From Prevotella sp. (GTDB taxonomy: Bacteria > Bacteroidota > Bacteroidia > Bacteroidales > Bacteroidaceae), in assembly GCA_022769285.1 (NCBI GenBank), contig JALEKD010000022.1:1-33296 (forward strand): 33,296 bases of DNA, given 5' to 3'. Made by a program: the position numbers and the translations under genes. Below are positions 9,401-18,925 of the stretch, piece by piece. The first letter of the stretch is position 1. The number at the start of each line of letters is the position of its first letter. A model generated the notes under the pieces. It did no database searches, had not been told where the DNA came from, and saw nothing but the letters and a program-made list of their open reading frames with translations.

Positions 9401-10036
9401 GAAGCCGAGGCGCTGCTGGACGACCTCGAGAAGCTGCACTACATGCAGGCCCAGGTGGGCTTCTACCCTGCCTACGGAACTGACCACAGCATCGTGCTGC
9501 CTGGAGCAGTCAAGGGCAAGGACTTGCAGTTGCCCACACCGCGTCAGAAGCATCCGGCCAATCCGGGCGAAGCCTGCCTGTCACTATGCGACTACGTGGC
9601 CCCACGCCCCTATGAGGACTATGTGGGCGTATTTGCCATCACGGTGTCGCCCTCGCTGATAGAGGAGTTAGAGCGGGTCAAGACTACGACCGACGATTAC
9701 CACTCTATCTTGCTGCAAGGCGTTTGCGACCGGCTGGCAGAGGCTACGAGCGAGTGGCTTCACCATGAAGTGCGCACCCGGCTATGGGGTTATGCGCCCG
9801 ATGAGCATCTCTCGCTCAAGGAGATGGCGCGGGCAACCTACCAGGGCATACGGCCGGCCGTGGGCTATCCGTCGCTGCCCGACCAGAGGCTCATCTTCCC
9901 AGTCAGTACGCTGCTCGACTTCAAGGCACTGGGCATCACTCTGACGGAGAACGGAGCCATGTACCCACAGAGCAGCACCTGCGGCCTTTACCTCAGCAGT
10001 CCCCATGCCCGCTACTTTATGATTAGCAAGGACTAA
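6431..10036 (+). CDS. metH: B12-dependent methionine synthase, full length
   Basis: MetH transfers methyl from 5-methyl-THF to homocysteine through cobalamin. At 1,201 residues it is close to E. coli MetH (1,227). Domains in order: homocysteine-binding barrel (1-325) with zinc ligands C248, C311 and C312; pterin-binding barrel (about 350-600); B12 cap (about 645-740); B12 domain with DVHDIG at 761-766, where H763 is the expected cobalt ligand; and a C-terminal SAM-dependent reactivation domain (about 930-1195) with [12 protein letters not shown] and a closing MYPQSS...YFMISKD. The linker near 921-927 holds an unusual CPCGHDH. It is cotranscribed with metF and ends 150 bases before a strong terminator. 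Confidence 0.97.
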   Translation: MTDTFTVLQQTLQHRIMILDGAMGTMIQRYQLTEDDFRGQLFADWPVRLHGDNDLISLTRPDVLCQIHRDYLEAGADIISANTFNAQRVSQADYKTEDYIRQINEAAIQLARSEADRMTTITPDRPRYVAASIGPTNRTLSMSPDVENPAYRALTFDQLCAAYEEQMLVLSKGGADIFLIETIFDTLNAKAALMAARHVKEITGRRIPIMLSVTIADASGRTLSGQTLDAFLASVQHDEDILSVGLNCSFGAEDMRPYLRALAERAPYFISAHPNAGLPDEEGNYVETPDMMAQAISAFIDDGSVNIVGGCCGSTPAHIRTIAQMAEGRAVRPRPEQGKVDWLAGLEGFSPMPGMFMNVGERCNVAGSRKFLRLINEKQYDEALGIARKQVRDGASLIDINMDDGLLDAKQEMTHFLNLMASDPEVARIPWMIDSSRFDVIEAALKCVQGKCVVNSISLKEGEGVFLSHARTINQYGAAMVVMAFDEQGQATTYERKIEICGRAYQLLTEQAGIKPCDIIFDPNVLTVATGMKEHDSYGLDFIRATGWIKKNLPGAHVSGGVSNLSFAFRGNNFLREAMHAVFLYHGMKQGMDMGIVNPASKVMYGDIPADLLTLIEDVILFRRADAAERLTDKAQEILAAKSQEAAQPVAKTQADRTVTPVEERLREALRMGDDEFLQADLEEALQQYAMPGDIIEGPLMQGMQVVGDFFGEGKMFLPQVVKSARTMKKAVALLQPYLEKARQKGAKSNGKYLVATVKGDVHDIGKNIVTVVLGCNNFEVIDLGVMVPAEKIVQAAIETKADFIALSGLITPSLDEMCNTARALAEAGITVPLLVGGATTSPLHTALKIAPLYKGPVFHVKDASINAVLSMQLMGPERDRVLADNAREQAELVKKHEAQKRAKDILQQASNSPKDTIKGCPCGHDHAAQAVHRLQIDWSKEPLPRPTYIGYRSLPHIDIAEVRQYINWIYFYNLWRVHKDSAEAAKVKAEAEALLDDLEKLHYMQAQVGFYPAYGTDHSIVLPGAVKGKDLQLPTPRQKHPANPGEACLSLCDYVAPRPYEDYVGVFAITVSPSLIEELERVKTTTDDYHSILLQGVCDRLAEATSEWLHHEVRTRLWGYAPDEHLSLKEMARATYQGIRPAVGYPSLPDQRLIFPVSTLLDFKALGITLTENGAMYPQSSTCGLYLSSPHARYFMISKD

Positions 10037-10183
10037 ACACCCTACAGCCCGTACCCAGGCACCCGCCGGAGGACTGGCAATGGTCACGGGCAGTTCCCTA
10101 TATATAATAAGGTGTAGACTGAAGGCCGCGCGAACCACGGCAACCACCGTCAAGACAGCCGCGGCCATCAGGAGCCAAAAAAT

Positions 10184-10221
10184 AAAATCCTCTCCCGACC
10201 CAGCAGTCAGGAGAGGATTTT
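10184..10221. terminator. Bidirectional terminator between metH and rny
   Basis: AAAATCCTCTCC at 10184-10195 pairs perfectly with GGAGAGGATTTT at 10210-10221 around a 14-base loop. The flanking A- and T-runs allow it to stop the converging metH and rny transcripts. The 100 bases before it hold nothing I recognise. Confidence 0.85.
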
Positions 10222-10245
10222 GTATTTATATCAACAGCGGACAGC

Positions 10246-11781
10246 TTACTTAGCGTAAGCCACACTGCGGGTTTCGCGGATAACGGTAATCTTGACCTGC
10301 CCGGGATAGGTCATCTCGTTCTGAACCTTGGTAGCTATCTCGTCAGAGAGCTTGGTACTCTCCTCGTCGCTCATCTTGTCTGCCCCAACGATAACACGCA
10401 ACTCGCGACCAGCCTGGATGGCATAGGTCTTCACAACGCCCGGATAACTCATGGCTATTGCTTCCAAATCGTTCAGTCGTTTGATGTAAGCCTCAACGAT
10501 TTCACGGCGGGCACCAGGACGGGCACCAGAGATGGCATCGCAGACCTGGACGATAGGAGCTAAGAGAGTCTCCATCTCGACCTCATCATGGTGGGCAGCG
10601 ATGGCATTGCAGATATCGGGTTTTTCCTTGTACTTCTCGGCTATCTTGGCACCATACAGAGCGTGGGGCAGCTCGCTCTCCTCATCGGGCACCTTACCAA
10701 TATCGTGGAGCAAACCAGCGCGCTTGGCCTTCTTGGGATTGAGGCCCAACTCGGAAGCCATTACAGCACAGAGATTGGCTGTCTCACGGGCGTGCTGGAG
10801 CAGATTCTGACCATACGAAGAACGGTATTTCATCTTACCGATGATACGAACCAGCTCGGGATGGAGCCCATGGATGCCCAAGTCGATGACGGTACGCTTA
10901 CCGGTCTCGATAATCTCGTTGTCCAACTGCTTCTTAACCTTGGCGACCACCTCCTCGATACGGGCGGGGTGAATACGGCCGTCGGTAACCAGCTGGTGCA
11001 GAGCCAGACGGCACACCTCGCGACGGATGGGGTCGAAAGCCGAGATAACGATAGCCTCGGGCGTATCGTCTACTACTATCTCGACGCCCGTGGCAGCCTC
11101 CAGGGCGCGGATGTTACGTCCCTCACGTCCAATGATACGTCCCTTGACCTCATCGTTGTCTATGTGGAACACACTTACCGAGTTCTCGATGGCCGTCTCG
11201 GTGGCCACGCGCTGAATGGTCTGTATTACTATCTTCTTAGCCTGCTGATTGGCATTGAGCTTGGCGTCGTCTATAATTTCGTTGACGTAGCTGGCGGCAT
11301 CCAGCTTGGCCTGGTCCTTCAGACTGTCTACCAGGCGGTTCTTAGCCTCCTCGGCGCTCAGTCCGGAGAGCTCCTCCAGCTTGGCCCGCTCCTGCTCCTG
11401 CATTTTTTCCAGTTCCTGCTGCTTTACCTGCATCAACTTCTTCTCGTTGTCGATACGCTGCTGGATCTGTGTGAGCTCCTGCTTCTTGCGCCCGATTTCC
11501 TCCTGGCGCTGGTTAAGCGATATTTCACGCTGCTTCAGGCGGTTCTCGTTCTGCTGTATCTTCTGGTTGCGCTGCTGCACCTCCTTCTCCAGCTCGCTCT
11601 TCTTGTTCAGAAATTTCTCCTTGACCTCAAGCAGTTTTTTCTCTTTTACTACGTCGGCCTCCTTAGCGGCTGCCGCTATCATCTCGTTGTATTTTCCTTT
11701 AACCACGTAACGGAAAATCATATAGCCGGCCACTCCGCCCACTAGCAGGGCCACGACCGCGATAATCAATGTTATTACCAT
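10246..11781 (-). CDS. rny: Ribonuclease Y
   Basis: RNase Y is a membrane-anchored endoribonuclease that starts mRNA decay. This 511-residue protein has the full layout: an N-terminal membrane helix (about 2-25), a long charged coiled coil (about 30-160), a KH RNA-binding domain with [12 protein letters not shown] (214-225), and an HD catalytic domain. HD metal ligands are visible as H330 in LLQHARET, H359-D360 in LLHDIGKV, the AAHHDE at 395-400, and D415. It is the last gene of a minus-strand run with zapA and a coiled-coil gene, 28 bases after zapA, an arrangement I recall as frequent in Bacteroidetes. Confidence 0.97.
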   Translation of the reverse strand: MVITLIIAVVALLVGGVAGYMIFRYVVKGKYNEMIAAAAKEADVVKEKKLLEVKEKFLNKKSELEKEVQQRNQKIQQNENRLKQREISLNQRQEEIGRKKQELTQIQQRIDNEKKLMQVKQQELEKMQEQERAKLEELSGLSAEEAKNRLVDSLKDQAKLDAASYVNEIIDDAKLNANQQAKKIVIQTIQRVATETAIENSVSVFHIDNDEVKGRIIGREGRNIRALEAATGVEIVVDDTPEAIVISAFDPIRREVCRLALHQLVTDGRIHPARIEEVVAKVKKQLDNEIIETGKRTVIDLGIHGLHPELVRIIGKMKYRSSYGQNLLQHARETANLCAVMASELGLNPKKAKRAGLLHDIGKVPDEESELPHALYGAKIAEKYKEKPDICNAIAAHHDEVEMETLLAPIVQVCDAISGARPGARREIVEAYIKRLNDLEAIAMSYPGVVKTYAIQAGRELRVIVGADKMSDEESTKLSDEIATKVQNEMTYPGQVKITVIRETRSVAYAK

Positions 11782-11809
11782 TATATAAATATGTATTACT
11801 TTAATATCC

Positions 11810-12112
11810 TTAATCGTCCAACGCTTCTTCGATCTCGGTGGTTAGTTTCGTAAGGATATCCATAACGGGTACTACGTCATGCTTACGGCGCTCCTTCTCA
11901 TACCGCAGCGATATATCTATAAGCGCCATGTACAGAATGTCCCTATCGCTCTTGCTGCCTTTGTACACAGACGCATAGGAATTTATCACATCGGTTATAA
12001 GTTTAGCTCCAGCGCGATAGCACTCTTCCTCCTCGCGTGGAATAGTGACCATCATATCTGTATCGTAAACGTGCAACCGTACACGTAGTTTCTCCTTATC
12101 TCCCTCAGCCAT
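11810..12112 (-). CDS. zapA: Cell division protein ZapA
   Basis: ZapA promotes FtsZ bundling at the division ring. The 100-residue protein has the family's shape: a beta-rich N-terminal half ([20 protein letters not shown]) and a helical C-terminal half that forms the dimer coil, containing '[17 protein letters not shown]'. The fit to the ZapA family is by pattern and by its place directly before rny. It starts eight bases after the preceding coiled-coil gene and is probably in the same transcript. Confidence 0.85.
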   Translation of the reverse strand: MAEGDKEKLRVRLHVYDTDMMVTIPREEEECYRAGAKLITDVINSYASVYKGSKSDRDILYMALIDISLRYEKERRKHDVVPVMDILTKLTTEIEEALDD

Positions 12113-12120
12113 CGCTCCGA

Positions 12121-12414
12121 TTATTTTTCACTCAGTAGCGTGATACATTTGTTGACATCCCTGATGAGCTTGGACACTCGCTTGAGAGCCCCGTCGACAT
12201 CGCCGTCGGTAACCTCTATCATGCGCGCCATCTTCAGGGCGTTGTAGTCATTGGTTGCCTGCGTCAACTGGGCCTCAAGCTGCGCTATCTTAGCCTCGCG
12301 TTCCTTTACCAGTCCAGCGAGCCTCCTGTTCTCCGTCTTCATGTCCTGAAATCGGAGAATCATCTGCCGCATACGCGTAGTAAACAGCGCTATCGTTTTC
12401 TCAGTCGCATCCAT
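12121..12414 (-). CDS. Small coiled-coil protein, unknown function
   Basis: The 97-residue protein is helical with a heptad-like pattern from about residue 18 to 60 (for example 'LVKEREAKIAQLEAQL') and a short C-terminal helix rich in Val and Leu. I do not recognise a named family. Its position right before zapA, and its size and coiled coil, recall ZapB-like partners of ZapA, but this is inference from context. It is the first gene of the operon; a good promoter lies only about 20 bases upstream, so the leader is very short. Confidence 0.75.
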   Translation of the reverse strand: MDATEKTIALFTTRMRQMILRFQDMKTENRRLAGLVKEREAKIAQLEAQLTQATNDYNALKMARMIEVTDGDVDGALKRVSKLIRDVNKCITLLSEK

Positions 12415-12432
12415 AGACTTATCTTGTGCCTA

Positions 12433-12463
12433 CAAATTTATATTAAAAATCTGTAATTTCAAA
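12433..12463 (-). promoter_or_regulatory. Promoter for the coiled-coil/zapA/rny operon
   Basis: On the minus strand there is TTTG (12463-12460), a 19-base spacer, and TAAATTTG (12440-12433). This matches the Bacteroidetes primary sigma consensus in both boxes and in spacing. Confidence 0.75.
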
Positions 12464-12481
12464 AAGTTTGACCTTTTTTTT

Positions 12482-13108
12482 CTATTTTGCAGCCTCTTCT
12501 TTGTTCTTAGGCTCCTTTTTGGCCAGCATGACCACCTGGAAGACGAAGTCGGTTACCCACTTCTCCGAGAAGTTAAGCCGCTTATTGTACTGGCGTATGG
12601 CCAGCACGGCCTTGATGACTCCGGCATCGCGGTAGTCGTTCTTGGTGAAGATGCCGCGTACGGTTTTCTCCGTCATGGCGTAGATGGCGCTCTTGAAGAA
12701 CGAGGGCACACGCAGTTTGAACTTCATCAGGTTGCCCATGAGCATCATCAGATCCTGGGTGAAGCCCTGGAACTGGATGAGATACACCTGCACGTCCTGT
12801 ATCTTACGACAGTTCTTGCGAATACTGGCATCAATCTCCTTGAAGAAGTTATCTTCTACCTTATAGAGCTCCTTGAGCATCTTTTTACAGTGGCTCTTCT
12901 CACCCACACCGAGCTTGTTGTTGACCGTAGGCACATGCAGGGTGGTCTTAAACATACGCAGGTCGGGCAGCATGGCCAGGTTGTTGATGCCGAGAGTACT
13001 GGCCAGCGAAGCCTGGAAGTACACCCGGATAAGCGTCATATAGTCTTCCATTCCGCCAGACTTCGCGTCTGCCGTCTTGGTACCAAATAGCTTTGTAAAT
13101 ATTCCCAT
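12482..13108 (-). CDS. Conserved-looking protein of unknown function
   Basis: From the chosen ATG the protein has 208 residues and starts MGIFTKLFGTK. A longer frame reaches 13189, but the promoter at 13160-13190 would put that start upstream of the transcript, so the ATG at 13108 is preferred. The product is basic, mostly helical, without a signal peptide or clear membrane helix, and ends in a Lys/Glu-rich tail. Short marks such as 'NNLAMLPDLRMFK' and 'GVGEKSHCKKMLKELY' look constrained, yet I recognise no family. It has its own promoter and sits upstream of, and in line with, the zapA-rny operon. No function is proposed. Confidence 0.75.
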   Translation of the reverse strand: MGIFTKLFGTKTADAKSGGMEDYMTLIRVYFQASLASTLGINNLAMLPDLRMFKTTLHVPTVNNKLGVGEKSHCKKMLKELYKVEDNFFKEIDASIRKNCRKIQDVQVYLIQFQGFTQDLMMLMGNLMKFKLRVPSFFKSAIYAMTEKTVRGIFTKNDYRDAGVIKAVLAIRQYNKRLNFSEKWVTDFVFQVVMLAKKEPKNKEEAAK

Positions 13109-13159
13109 AATAGTTGTAGTTATACTTTTCTGAACGGTGGCTTTCACCATTCCTTGGTA

Positions 13160-13190
13160 CAAAATTACTACAAACCGCGGAATTGCCAAA
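13160..13190 (-). promoter_or_regulatory. Promoter for the unknown 208-residue protein
   Basis: On the minus strand, TTTG (13190-13187) is followed after exactly 19 bases by TAATTTTG (13167-13160). Both boxes fit the Bacteroidetes consensus. The transcript would start near 13153, giving a leader of about 45 bases to the ATG at 13108. Confidence 0.75.
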
Positions 13191-13990
13191 ATTATTTGAA
13201 GTATTTATTTGCCCAAATGGGCTTTTCGCGCCCTTTATCAGCGCGATTCGCGCCTCGGCAGGGACCAGAATGGTTAGCCAGAGGGACACAGGGACAAGTC
13301 CGAATACCGTCATTATCAGCGCCATCACTATTTAGACTGTATATATATGCAAACATGCTCACGGAAAAGTGAATAATTATTCAGGAAAGGGCGGAGACTA
13401 TTCGGATGCCGACCACGATTACAGATGCGCAAACAACCCACTTCAGAGCGATTTTAACAGTTGTTATCAGAGTTTGGGGCACCATCGGCACCTTTTCAGA
13501 GGGTAAAATGAGTAAATCCGGAACCCGTTTCTGCTATTTTACCGACATCAGGAAATCACACAAAAGCCACCCCTACATGCCTAAAGACCATCGCGAGCAT
13601 CGCCGCGACAGCCTTTTGACGGACAAAGACGCTTTCTGGCCGATGGCTGGCTCGCTCTATTTCGCGAAAAATCAACCACAGGCACCGCCACTACCATTCG
13701 TCCGATGCCACAGCGGCCCTCCAGAATCCTACCGACTCTCATTCCTGCATAAATATACATTAACAGGCTGTTGATAATTGAACCATATTTACAAAATCAC
13801 TAAGTCTTTATGTTTCTGGAGCCACCCCCGAAAACTGCATAACGCCCCCTCTGCTGCCCACGACTACCGAACCACCCCGCCTTACCTTAACATGAGCAAA
13901 AACGACCACCGGAGCCACCACCCGCACAAACATCACGAAAAAAGCCATGACAAACGCATTTTTTTATATTATAAATAAGGTAAAATAAAA
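13191..13990. other. 800-base gene-free stretch
   Basis: Open frames exist at 13406-13774 and 13778-13978 on the plus strand, but their products have no recognisable motifs, are rich in His, Pro and Ser, and lack promoters. I see no tRNA, repeat array or recombination site. The only sharp structure is the palindrome at 13370-13383. The stretch separates the zapA-rny block from the exopolysaccharide cassette and could hold decayed coding sequence. Confidence 0.5.
13370..13383. promoter_or_regulatory. ARG-box-like perfect palindrome
   Basis: TGAATAATTATTCA is a perfect 14-base palindrome and matches the core of the ArgR operator known from other bacteria (TGAATwwwwATTCA). No arginine gene lies in the window; the nearest starts are at 13108 (minus) and 14041 (plus). 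It may be a real operator, a relic, or chance in an A/T-rich context. Confidence 0.4.
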
Positions 13991-13999
13991 TTAATATTG

Positions 14000-14007
14000 T
14001 AACTTTG
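14000..14007 (+). promoter_or_regulatory. -7 promoter box for the exopolysaccharide cassette
   Basis: TAACTTTG fits the -7 consensus. It lies about 34 bases before the ATG at 14041. The upstream region is very A/T-rich, without a clear -33 TTTG. It overlaps the longer possible start at 14005 and so argues against it. Confidence 0.6.
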
Positions 14008-14040
14008 CAAGAACAAGTAATAAACGACAGAGCATACTAC

Positions 14041-15471
14041 ATGTCACAATATATTAACTCGGCAGATAATACCATCAAGATCTGGGTTATCCTCGGCGAC
14101 TTTGCCATTCTGAACATTATCTTCGCGATAGTGTCGATGGGCTTGTACGCGCCAGAGGGGGCCACAGTGTGGATGGGACACGCCCACAGCCTGCTGTACT
14201 TCAACCTGGCACTCGCCGTGAGCGAGTGGTTGCACCAGCCCACTGTGGGCCAGCGCTTGACCGCCATTAAGCGCCAGCTGGCCGGCATCAGTATGCTGGT
14301 ACTTACCCACGCTATCCTGTTGACAGCCCTGTTCTATGCCACCGGATACCCAGGCCCGCTTATCGCCATGATACTGACCCTCGCGGCAGCCGAGTGGGTG
14401 GTGCTGACGGCCACACGCATGAGCGAAACGGGATGGGCCGGACACACGCGGATGGCCGAGCGCAACATACAGAACGTGGTGTTCATCGGCGACAGTACGG
14501 CAGGCCGGTTGCTATACGGCAAGCTGCAACGCGCCTCTGCCTCAGGCTATCAGCTGTTAGGCTACTACGGCGACCAGGCTCACTCCACAGACCACCAGGA
14601 CGACCCCACGGTCACGGCCAACTACCTGGGCACAGTGGCCGACTTCTTCGCCCAGCACCCCGACGGCGGCGATGTTTCGACAGGCGTCAACTGCCTTTTC
14701 TGCTGCCTCCCCCTTCACGACACAGACACCATCGAACGGCTTATCCGCTTCTGTTACACCCATACTATCCACTTCTACTACGTTCCCAGCGTGTGCAACG
14801 ACTTCCAGCTACGGCTTAAGCCCGAACGGATGGGCGAGACGCTGCTCTATACGAGCTACCGGGAACCGCTACTCTACTCGCCTAACCGCGTAGTAAAGCA
14901 AGTGGCCGACGTGGTGATAAGCGCCGTGGTGTGCATGGCCCTCATCCCCCTGCTGCCCTTTATCGCCCTGGGCATCAAGATGCAGAGCCGCGGCCCTGTG
15001 TTCTTCTCCCAGGCACGTACGGGGCTCAACGGGCACACCTTTACGTGCTACAAGTTTCGCACCATGCACCTGAACCGCGAGCAAGACACCCTGCAGGCCA
15101 CCGAGAACGACCCGAGGATTTTCCCTTTCGGCGCGTTCCTGCGCAAGACCTACATGGACGAGTTGCCCCAGTTCTTTAACGTGCTGCGAGGCGACATGAG
15201 CATCATCGGGCCCCGTCCCCACATGCTCTACCATACCCAGCTGTACAGCAAACTGATAGACAAATATATGGTTCGCCACTTCTACAAGCCTGGCATTACC
15301 GGCTACGCCCAGGTAACAGGCTTCTGTGGCGAGACCCACGAACTCTGGCAGATGGAAGAGCGTGTACGGCGCGACATCTGGTACATTGAGCACTGGTCGG
15401 TCGGCCTCGACCTCTGGATAGCTTACCGCACGGTGCGCTCTATATTCGTTCACAACAAGAAAGCATCATAA
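14041..15471 (+). CDS. Polyprenyl-phosphate sugar-1-phosphate transferase (WcaJ/WbaP type)
   Basis: The enzyme moves a sugar-1-phosphate, often glucose or galactose, from its UDP carrier onto undecaprenyl phosphate, starting a lipid-linked repeat unit. The 476-residue protein has four N-terminal membrane helices (about 15-125), a nucleotide-binding-like CoA_binding domain (about 140-270), a further membrane segment (near 290-315) and the catalytic bacterial sugar-transferase domain. Motifs seen are 'CYKFRTM', the DE pair at 373-374 in [20 protein letters not shown], 'GPRPHM' and 'PGITGYAQV'. The start at 14041 is chosen because the promoter box overlaps 14005. It leads the cassette with rfbA and the tyrosine kinase. 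Substrate cannot be read from sequence. Confidence 0.93.
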   Translation: MSQYINSADNTIKIWVILGDFAILNIIFAIVSMGLYAPEGATVWMGHAHSLLYFNLALAVSEWLHQPTVGQRLTAIKRQLAGISMLVLTHAILLTALFYATGYPGPLIAMILTLAAAEWVVLTATRMSETGWAGHTRMAERNIQNVVFIGDSTAGRLLYGKLQRASASGYQLLGYYGDQAHSTDHQDDPTVTANYLGTVADFFAQHPDGGDVSTGVNCLFCCLPLHDTDTIERLIRFCYTHTIHFYYVPSVCNDFQLRLKPERMGETLLYTSYREPLLYSPNRVVKQVADVVISAVVCMALIPLLPFIALGIKMQSRGPVFFSQARTGLNGHTFTCYKFRTMHLNREQDTLQATENDPRIFPFGAFLRKTYMDELPQFFNVLRGDMSIIGPRPHMLYHTQLYSKLIDKYMVRHFYKPGITGYAQVTGFCGETHELWQMEERVRRDIWYIEHWSVGLDLWIAYRTVRSIFVHNKKAS

Positions 15472-15485
15472 TAAAATATATAAAG

Positions 15486-16358
15486 GTGAAAGGTATAGTT
15501 CTTGCAGGGGGCTCGGGCACTCGCCTGTACCCCATTACCAAGGGGATCAGCAAGCAGCTGATTCCCATATTCGACAAGCCGATGATATATTACCCCATTT
15601 CGGCGCTCATGTTGGCTGGCATACGTGAGATACTTATCATCTCAACTCCATACGACCTCCCGGGGTTCCGCCGACTGCTTGGCGACGGGCGGGAACTCGG
15701 CGTGAGGTTCGAGTATGCCGAACAGCCCAGTCCCGATGGGCTCGCCCAGGCGTTCCTCATCGGCGAGCAGTTTATCGGTGACGACAGCGTGTGCCTGGTC
15801 TTGGGCGACAACATCTTCTACGGTGCCGGCTTCAGTGGCCTGCTCCGTCAGAGTGTGTACAATGTGGACCAGCAAGGTATGGCCACGGTGTTCGGCTACT
15901 ACGTCAATGACCCAGAGCGCTACGGCGTGGCCGAGTTCGACGCCGAGGGCAACTGCCTGAGCATCGAAGAGAAGCCCGCCCATCCCAAGAGTAACTATGC
16001 CGTAGTGGGCCTCTACTTCTACCCCAACAGCGTGGTTCAGATAGCTAAGAACATCAAGCCCAGCGACCGTGGCGAGCTCGAAATAACTTCGGTCAACCAG
16101 GAGTATCTGCGCCGCCACCAACTCAAGGTTCAGACTCTCCAACGCGGCTTTGCCTGGCTCGACACCGGCACCCACGACAGCCTGAGCGAAGCCAGTACCT
16201 TTATCGAGGTCATCGAGAAACGCCAGGGCCTCAAGGTGGCTTGCCTCGAAGAGATAGCCTATAAGATGGGCTGGATAGACAGTGACCGTCTGCGCCAGCT
16301 GGCTCAGCCCATGCTCAAGAACGAATACGGTCAGTATCTACTTACTTTGATAATATAA
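15486..16358 (+). CDS. rfbA: Glucose-1-phosphate thymidylyltransferase
   Basis: RfbA/RmlA joins dTTP and glucose-1-phosphate to make dTDP-glucose, the entry to dTDP-rhamnose. The 290-residue length is standard. It begins GTG (read as Met), followed by [15 protein letters not shown], the nucleotide-binding loop. Other marks are [23 protein letters not shown] with the metal-binding Asp, [19 protein letters not shown] and '[10 protein letters not shown]'. It follows the sugar transferase by 14 bases and precedes the kinase by 15, so all three are likely one transcript. Its pathway partner rfbC is in a separate operon near 4.6-5.1 kb. Confidence 0.97.
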   Translation: MKGIVLAGGSGTRLYPITKGISKQLIPIFDKPMIYYPISALMLAGIREILIISTPYDLPGFRRLLGDGRELGVRFEYAEQPSPDGLAQAFLIGEQFIGDDSVCLVLGDNIFYGAGFSGLLRQSVYNVDQQGMATVFGYYVNDPERYGVAEFDAEGNCLSIEEKPAHPKSNYAVVGLYFYPNSVVQIAKNIKPSDRGELEITSVNQEYLRRHQLKVQTLQRGFAWLDTGTHDSLSEASTFIEVIEKRQGLKVACLEEIAYKMGWIDSDRLRQLAQPMLKNEYGQYLLTLII

Positions 16359-16373
16359 AACAACTAATAATAC

Positions 16374-18869
16374 ATGGAACAGTTAAAAACAGGACTCCCT
16401 GAAGAAATTCAGGACCAAGGAAAGAGTTCGCTGAACTACCAACAAATTCTAAGGACTTTAATTCTCAACTGGAAGTGGTTCGTGTTGTCGCTCGTAATAT
16501 GCGTGGGCATCGCAGCCATTTACCTACGTTACACAACACCGGTCTATCAGGCTACAACCAAGCTGTTGGTAAAGGACGATGATAGCAACCAGCGTGGGCG
16601 GGCAAGCAACAGCATCGCGCAAGCCGCCAACCTGGGTATCATGGTCAACACGAACGGCTTCGACAATGAGATTGAGATTCTCAAGTCAAGACTGCTGGCC
16701 GAGCAGACCGTCAGGGACCTCAAGCTCTACGTGAACTACTATCGCAAGGGCAAGTTTAAGAAGTACAATGCCTACCACACTAACCCCATCAACGTAGACC
16801 TAGATCCCACGCACCTCGAGATGCTCCAGGCGCCCATCAACCTAACTATCAAGTACGAGGATGGCAAGTACCACATCACCGGTAAATACATGGTTGTACG
16901 CGAAATGGAGACCAAGGGTACTCCCTACGAGATAGACAAGAGCTTTAACCACCTGCCGGCAACCATCGCCACCAAGGTGGGCCTGCTGTCGTTTGCCAAC
17001 ACCACCCAGCCCGCACTGCGCGACGGCGAGAACATGATGGTGACCATCGTGTCGCCCAGCATGATGTCGTACAAATACGAGAAAGGCCTGAGCGTGTCGG
17101 CCGTGTCAAAGACCACCACCATAGCCCAGCTCACCCTGAGCGATGAGGTGCCAGCCCGTGCCACCGACTACCTGCGCCATCTGGCCATAGTGTACAACCG
17201 CCAGGCCAATGAGGACAAGAACGAGGTGGCCAAGCGCACCGAGGAGTTTATCAACGGCCGCCTGGAGAAGATCAGCGGCGAGCTGGGTAGCACCGAGGGC
17301 TCGCTCGAGATTTATAAAAAGCAGAACCGCGTTACTGACATCAAGCTCAACACAGGCCAGGCTCTCCAGAACACTGGCGTTTATCAGCAGAAACTGGCAG
17401 AGTCTCAGATACAGGTAGAGCTTATCAGCAGTCTTCGCGAGACCATGAATAAGAACAACGACTACGGCGTTCTGCCTGCCAATGTGGGCATTACAGATGT
17501 CGCAGTAACCGGTCTTATCACCAAGTACAACGAGATAGCGCTGAGGCGTAGCGCCACGCTGAACAGTGCCTCTGAGACATCGCCCGCAGTGGTTCCGCTG
17601 ACCAACCAGTTGGACGAACTGCGCCGTAGTATCAACGTGGCGATGAACCAAGCCATGATGAACGCCGAGATACAGCGCAATAAGGTTTCACAGCAGCTCG
17701 CCATGTACTCCGGACAGGTTACCGAGACACCCGAGCAGGAGCGCATACTTACGCAGATAGGCCGCCAGCAAGAGGTGAAGTCAGCCCTGTACGTAATGTT
17801 GCTCCAGAAACGCGAGGAGAACTCTATCTCACTGGCCGCCACTGCCGACAAGGGTAAGCTGATAGACATGCCAGAGGTAATAGGTAAGATTAGCCCCAAG
17901 AGCAGCATCATCCTGCTGTTAGCACTGGTCTTAGGCATCGCCATACCGGCCGGCATCTTCTTCCTGCTCCAGTTGCTGAGATACAAGATAGAGGGCCACG
18001 AGGACGTGGAGATGCTTACCAAGCTGCCCATCATCGCCGACGTAGCCGTGGCCAGCGAGACAGCCAAGACCAAAGCCAACATAGTGGTACACGAAAACCA
18101 GAACAACATGATGGAAGAGATTTTCCGCACCATGCGTACCAACCTGCAGTTTACCATGAAGGAGGACGAGAAAGTGATACTCTTTACATCGACCACGTCG
18201 GGTGAGGGTAAGACATTCAACACCGCCAACTTGGCCATCAGTTTTGCCCTGTTAGGCAAGAGGGTACTGCTGGTGGGTCTCGACATCCGCAAGCCACGCC
18301 TGGCCGAGCTTTTCGAGCTCCATGACACCACCCACGGCATCACGAACCTGCTGGTAAAGGACAATCCGACGTGGGAGGACATCCAGAAACAGACCGTGGC
18401 ATCGGGCATTAACGACAACCTGGAGATACTGATGGCTGGCCCCATCCCACCGAACCCCTCGGAGCTGGTGGCACGCAAGAGCCTGGACACCATCATGGCC
18501 ACCCTGCGCGAGCACTACGACTACATACTCATAGACACGGCTCCTGTGGGCCTGGTTACCGACACGCTGCAGATAGGGCGTATCGCAGACGCCACCGTCT
18601 ACGTATGCCGCGCCGACTATACGTCTAAGGACAGTTTCAACCTGGTGAACAGCCTGGCCGAGAGCCAGAAACTGCCTAATATGTCTATCGTTATCAACGG
18701 CATAGACATGTCCAAGAAGAAATATGGCTACTACTATGGCTACGGCAAGTATGGACGGTACAGCCGCTACGGTCACTATGGAACCAAGGGCTATGGCAGC
18801 TACGGCACGTATGGCAACTACTCTAACAGCCACTACGGCAATGCCAATGATAACTCAGTGAAGCGCTAA
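16374..18869 (+). CDS. Wzc-like polysaccharide co-polymerase and tyrosine autokinase
   Basis: This 831-residue inner-membrane protein controls chain length and export of surface polysaccharide. It has a Wzz domain with a first membrane helix at about 35-53, a large periplasmic part with coiled coil (about 280-470), a second helix at about 508-530, then a BY-kinase domain. Walker A is GEGKT at 610-614 and Walker B is YILIDTAP at 717-724. The Walker A' segment reads LLVGLDIRKP (D637), with Gly where the first Asp of the usual DxD stands. The C-terminal tail holds 14 Tyr in Gly-Tyr repeats, the expected autophosphorylation cluster. Usually an outer-membrane Wza lipoprotein gene precedes it; here it does not. 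Confidence 0.95.
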   Translation: MEQLKTGLPEEIQDQGKSSLNYQQILRTLILNWKWFVLSLVICVGIAAIYLRYTTPVYQATTKLLVKDDDSNQRGRASNSIAQAANLGIMVNTNGFDNEIEILKSRLLAEQTVRDLKLYVNYYRKGKFKKYNAYHTNPINVDLDPTHLEMLQAPINLTIKYEDGKYHITGKYMVVREMETKGTPYEIDKSFNHLPATIATKVGLLSFANTTQPALRDGENMMVTIVSPSMMSYKYEKGLSVSAVSKTTTIAQLTLSDEVPARATDYLRHLAIVYNRQANEDKNEVAKRTEEFINGRLEKISGELGSTEGSLEIYKKQNRVTDIKLNTGQALQNTGVYQQKLAESQIQVELISSLRETMNKNNDYGVLPANVGITDVAVTGLITKYNEIALRRSATLNSASETSPAVVPLTNQLDELRRSINVAMNQAMMNAEIQRNKVSQQLAMYSGQVTETPEQERILTQIGRQQEVKSALYVMLLQKREENSISLAATADKGKLIDMPEVIGKISPKSSIILLLALVLGIAIPAGIFFLLQLLRYKIEGHEDVEMLTKLPIIADVAVASETAKTKANIVVHENQNNMMEEIFRTMRTNLQFTMKEDEKVILFTSTTSGEGKTFNTANLAISFALLGKRVLLVGLDIRKPRLAELFELHDTTHGITNLLVKDNPTWEDIQKQTVASGINDNLEILMAGPIPPNPSELVARKSLDTIMATLREHYDYILIDTAPVGLVTDTLQIGRIADATVYVCRADYTSKDSFNLVNSLAESQKLPNMSIVINGIDMSKKKYGYYYGYGKYGRYSRYGHYGTKGYGSYGTYGNYSNSHYGNANDNSVKR

Positions 18870-18925
18870 CCAGCGCTTCTACTGAGCCTACCGTGGCACT
18901 ATATACATTATTTAAATAAACACGT

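Noticed and set aside
10588..11745. A 385-residue plus-strand frame opposite rny
   Set aside because: Leu-rich product is the reverse of the rny coiled coil; rny itself has complete KH and HD domains.
13406..13978. Two plus-strand frames in the 800-base gap
   Set aside because: No motifs, odd composition and no promoter; likely chance frames.
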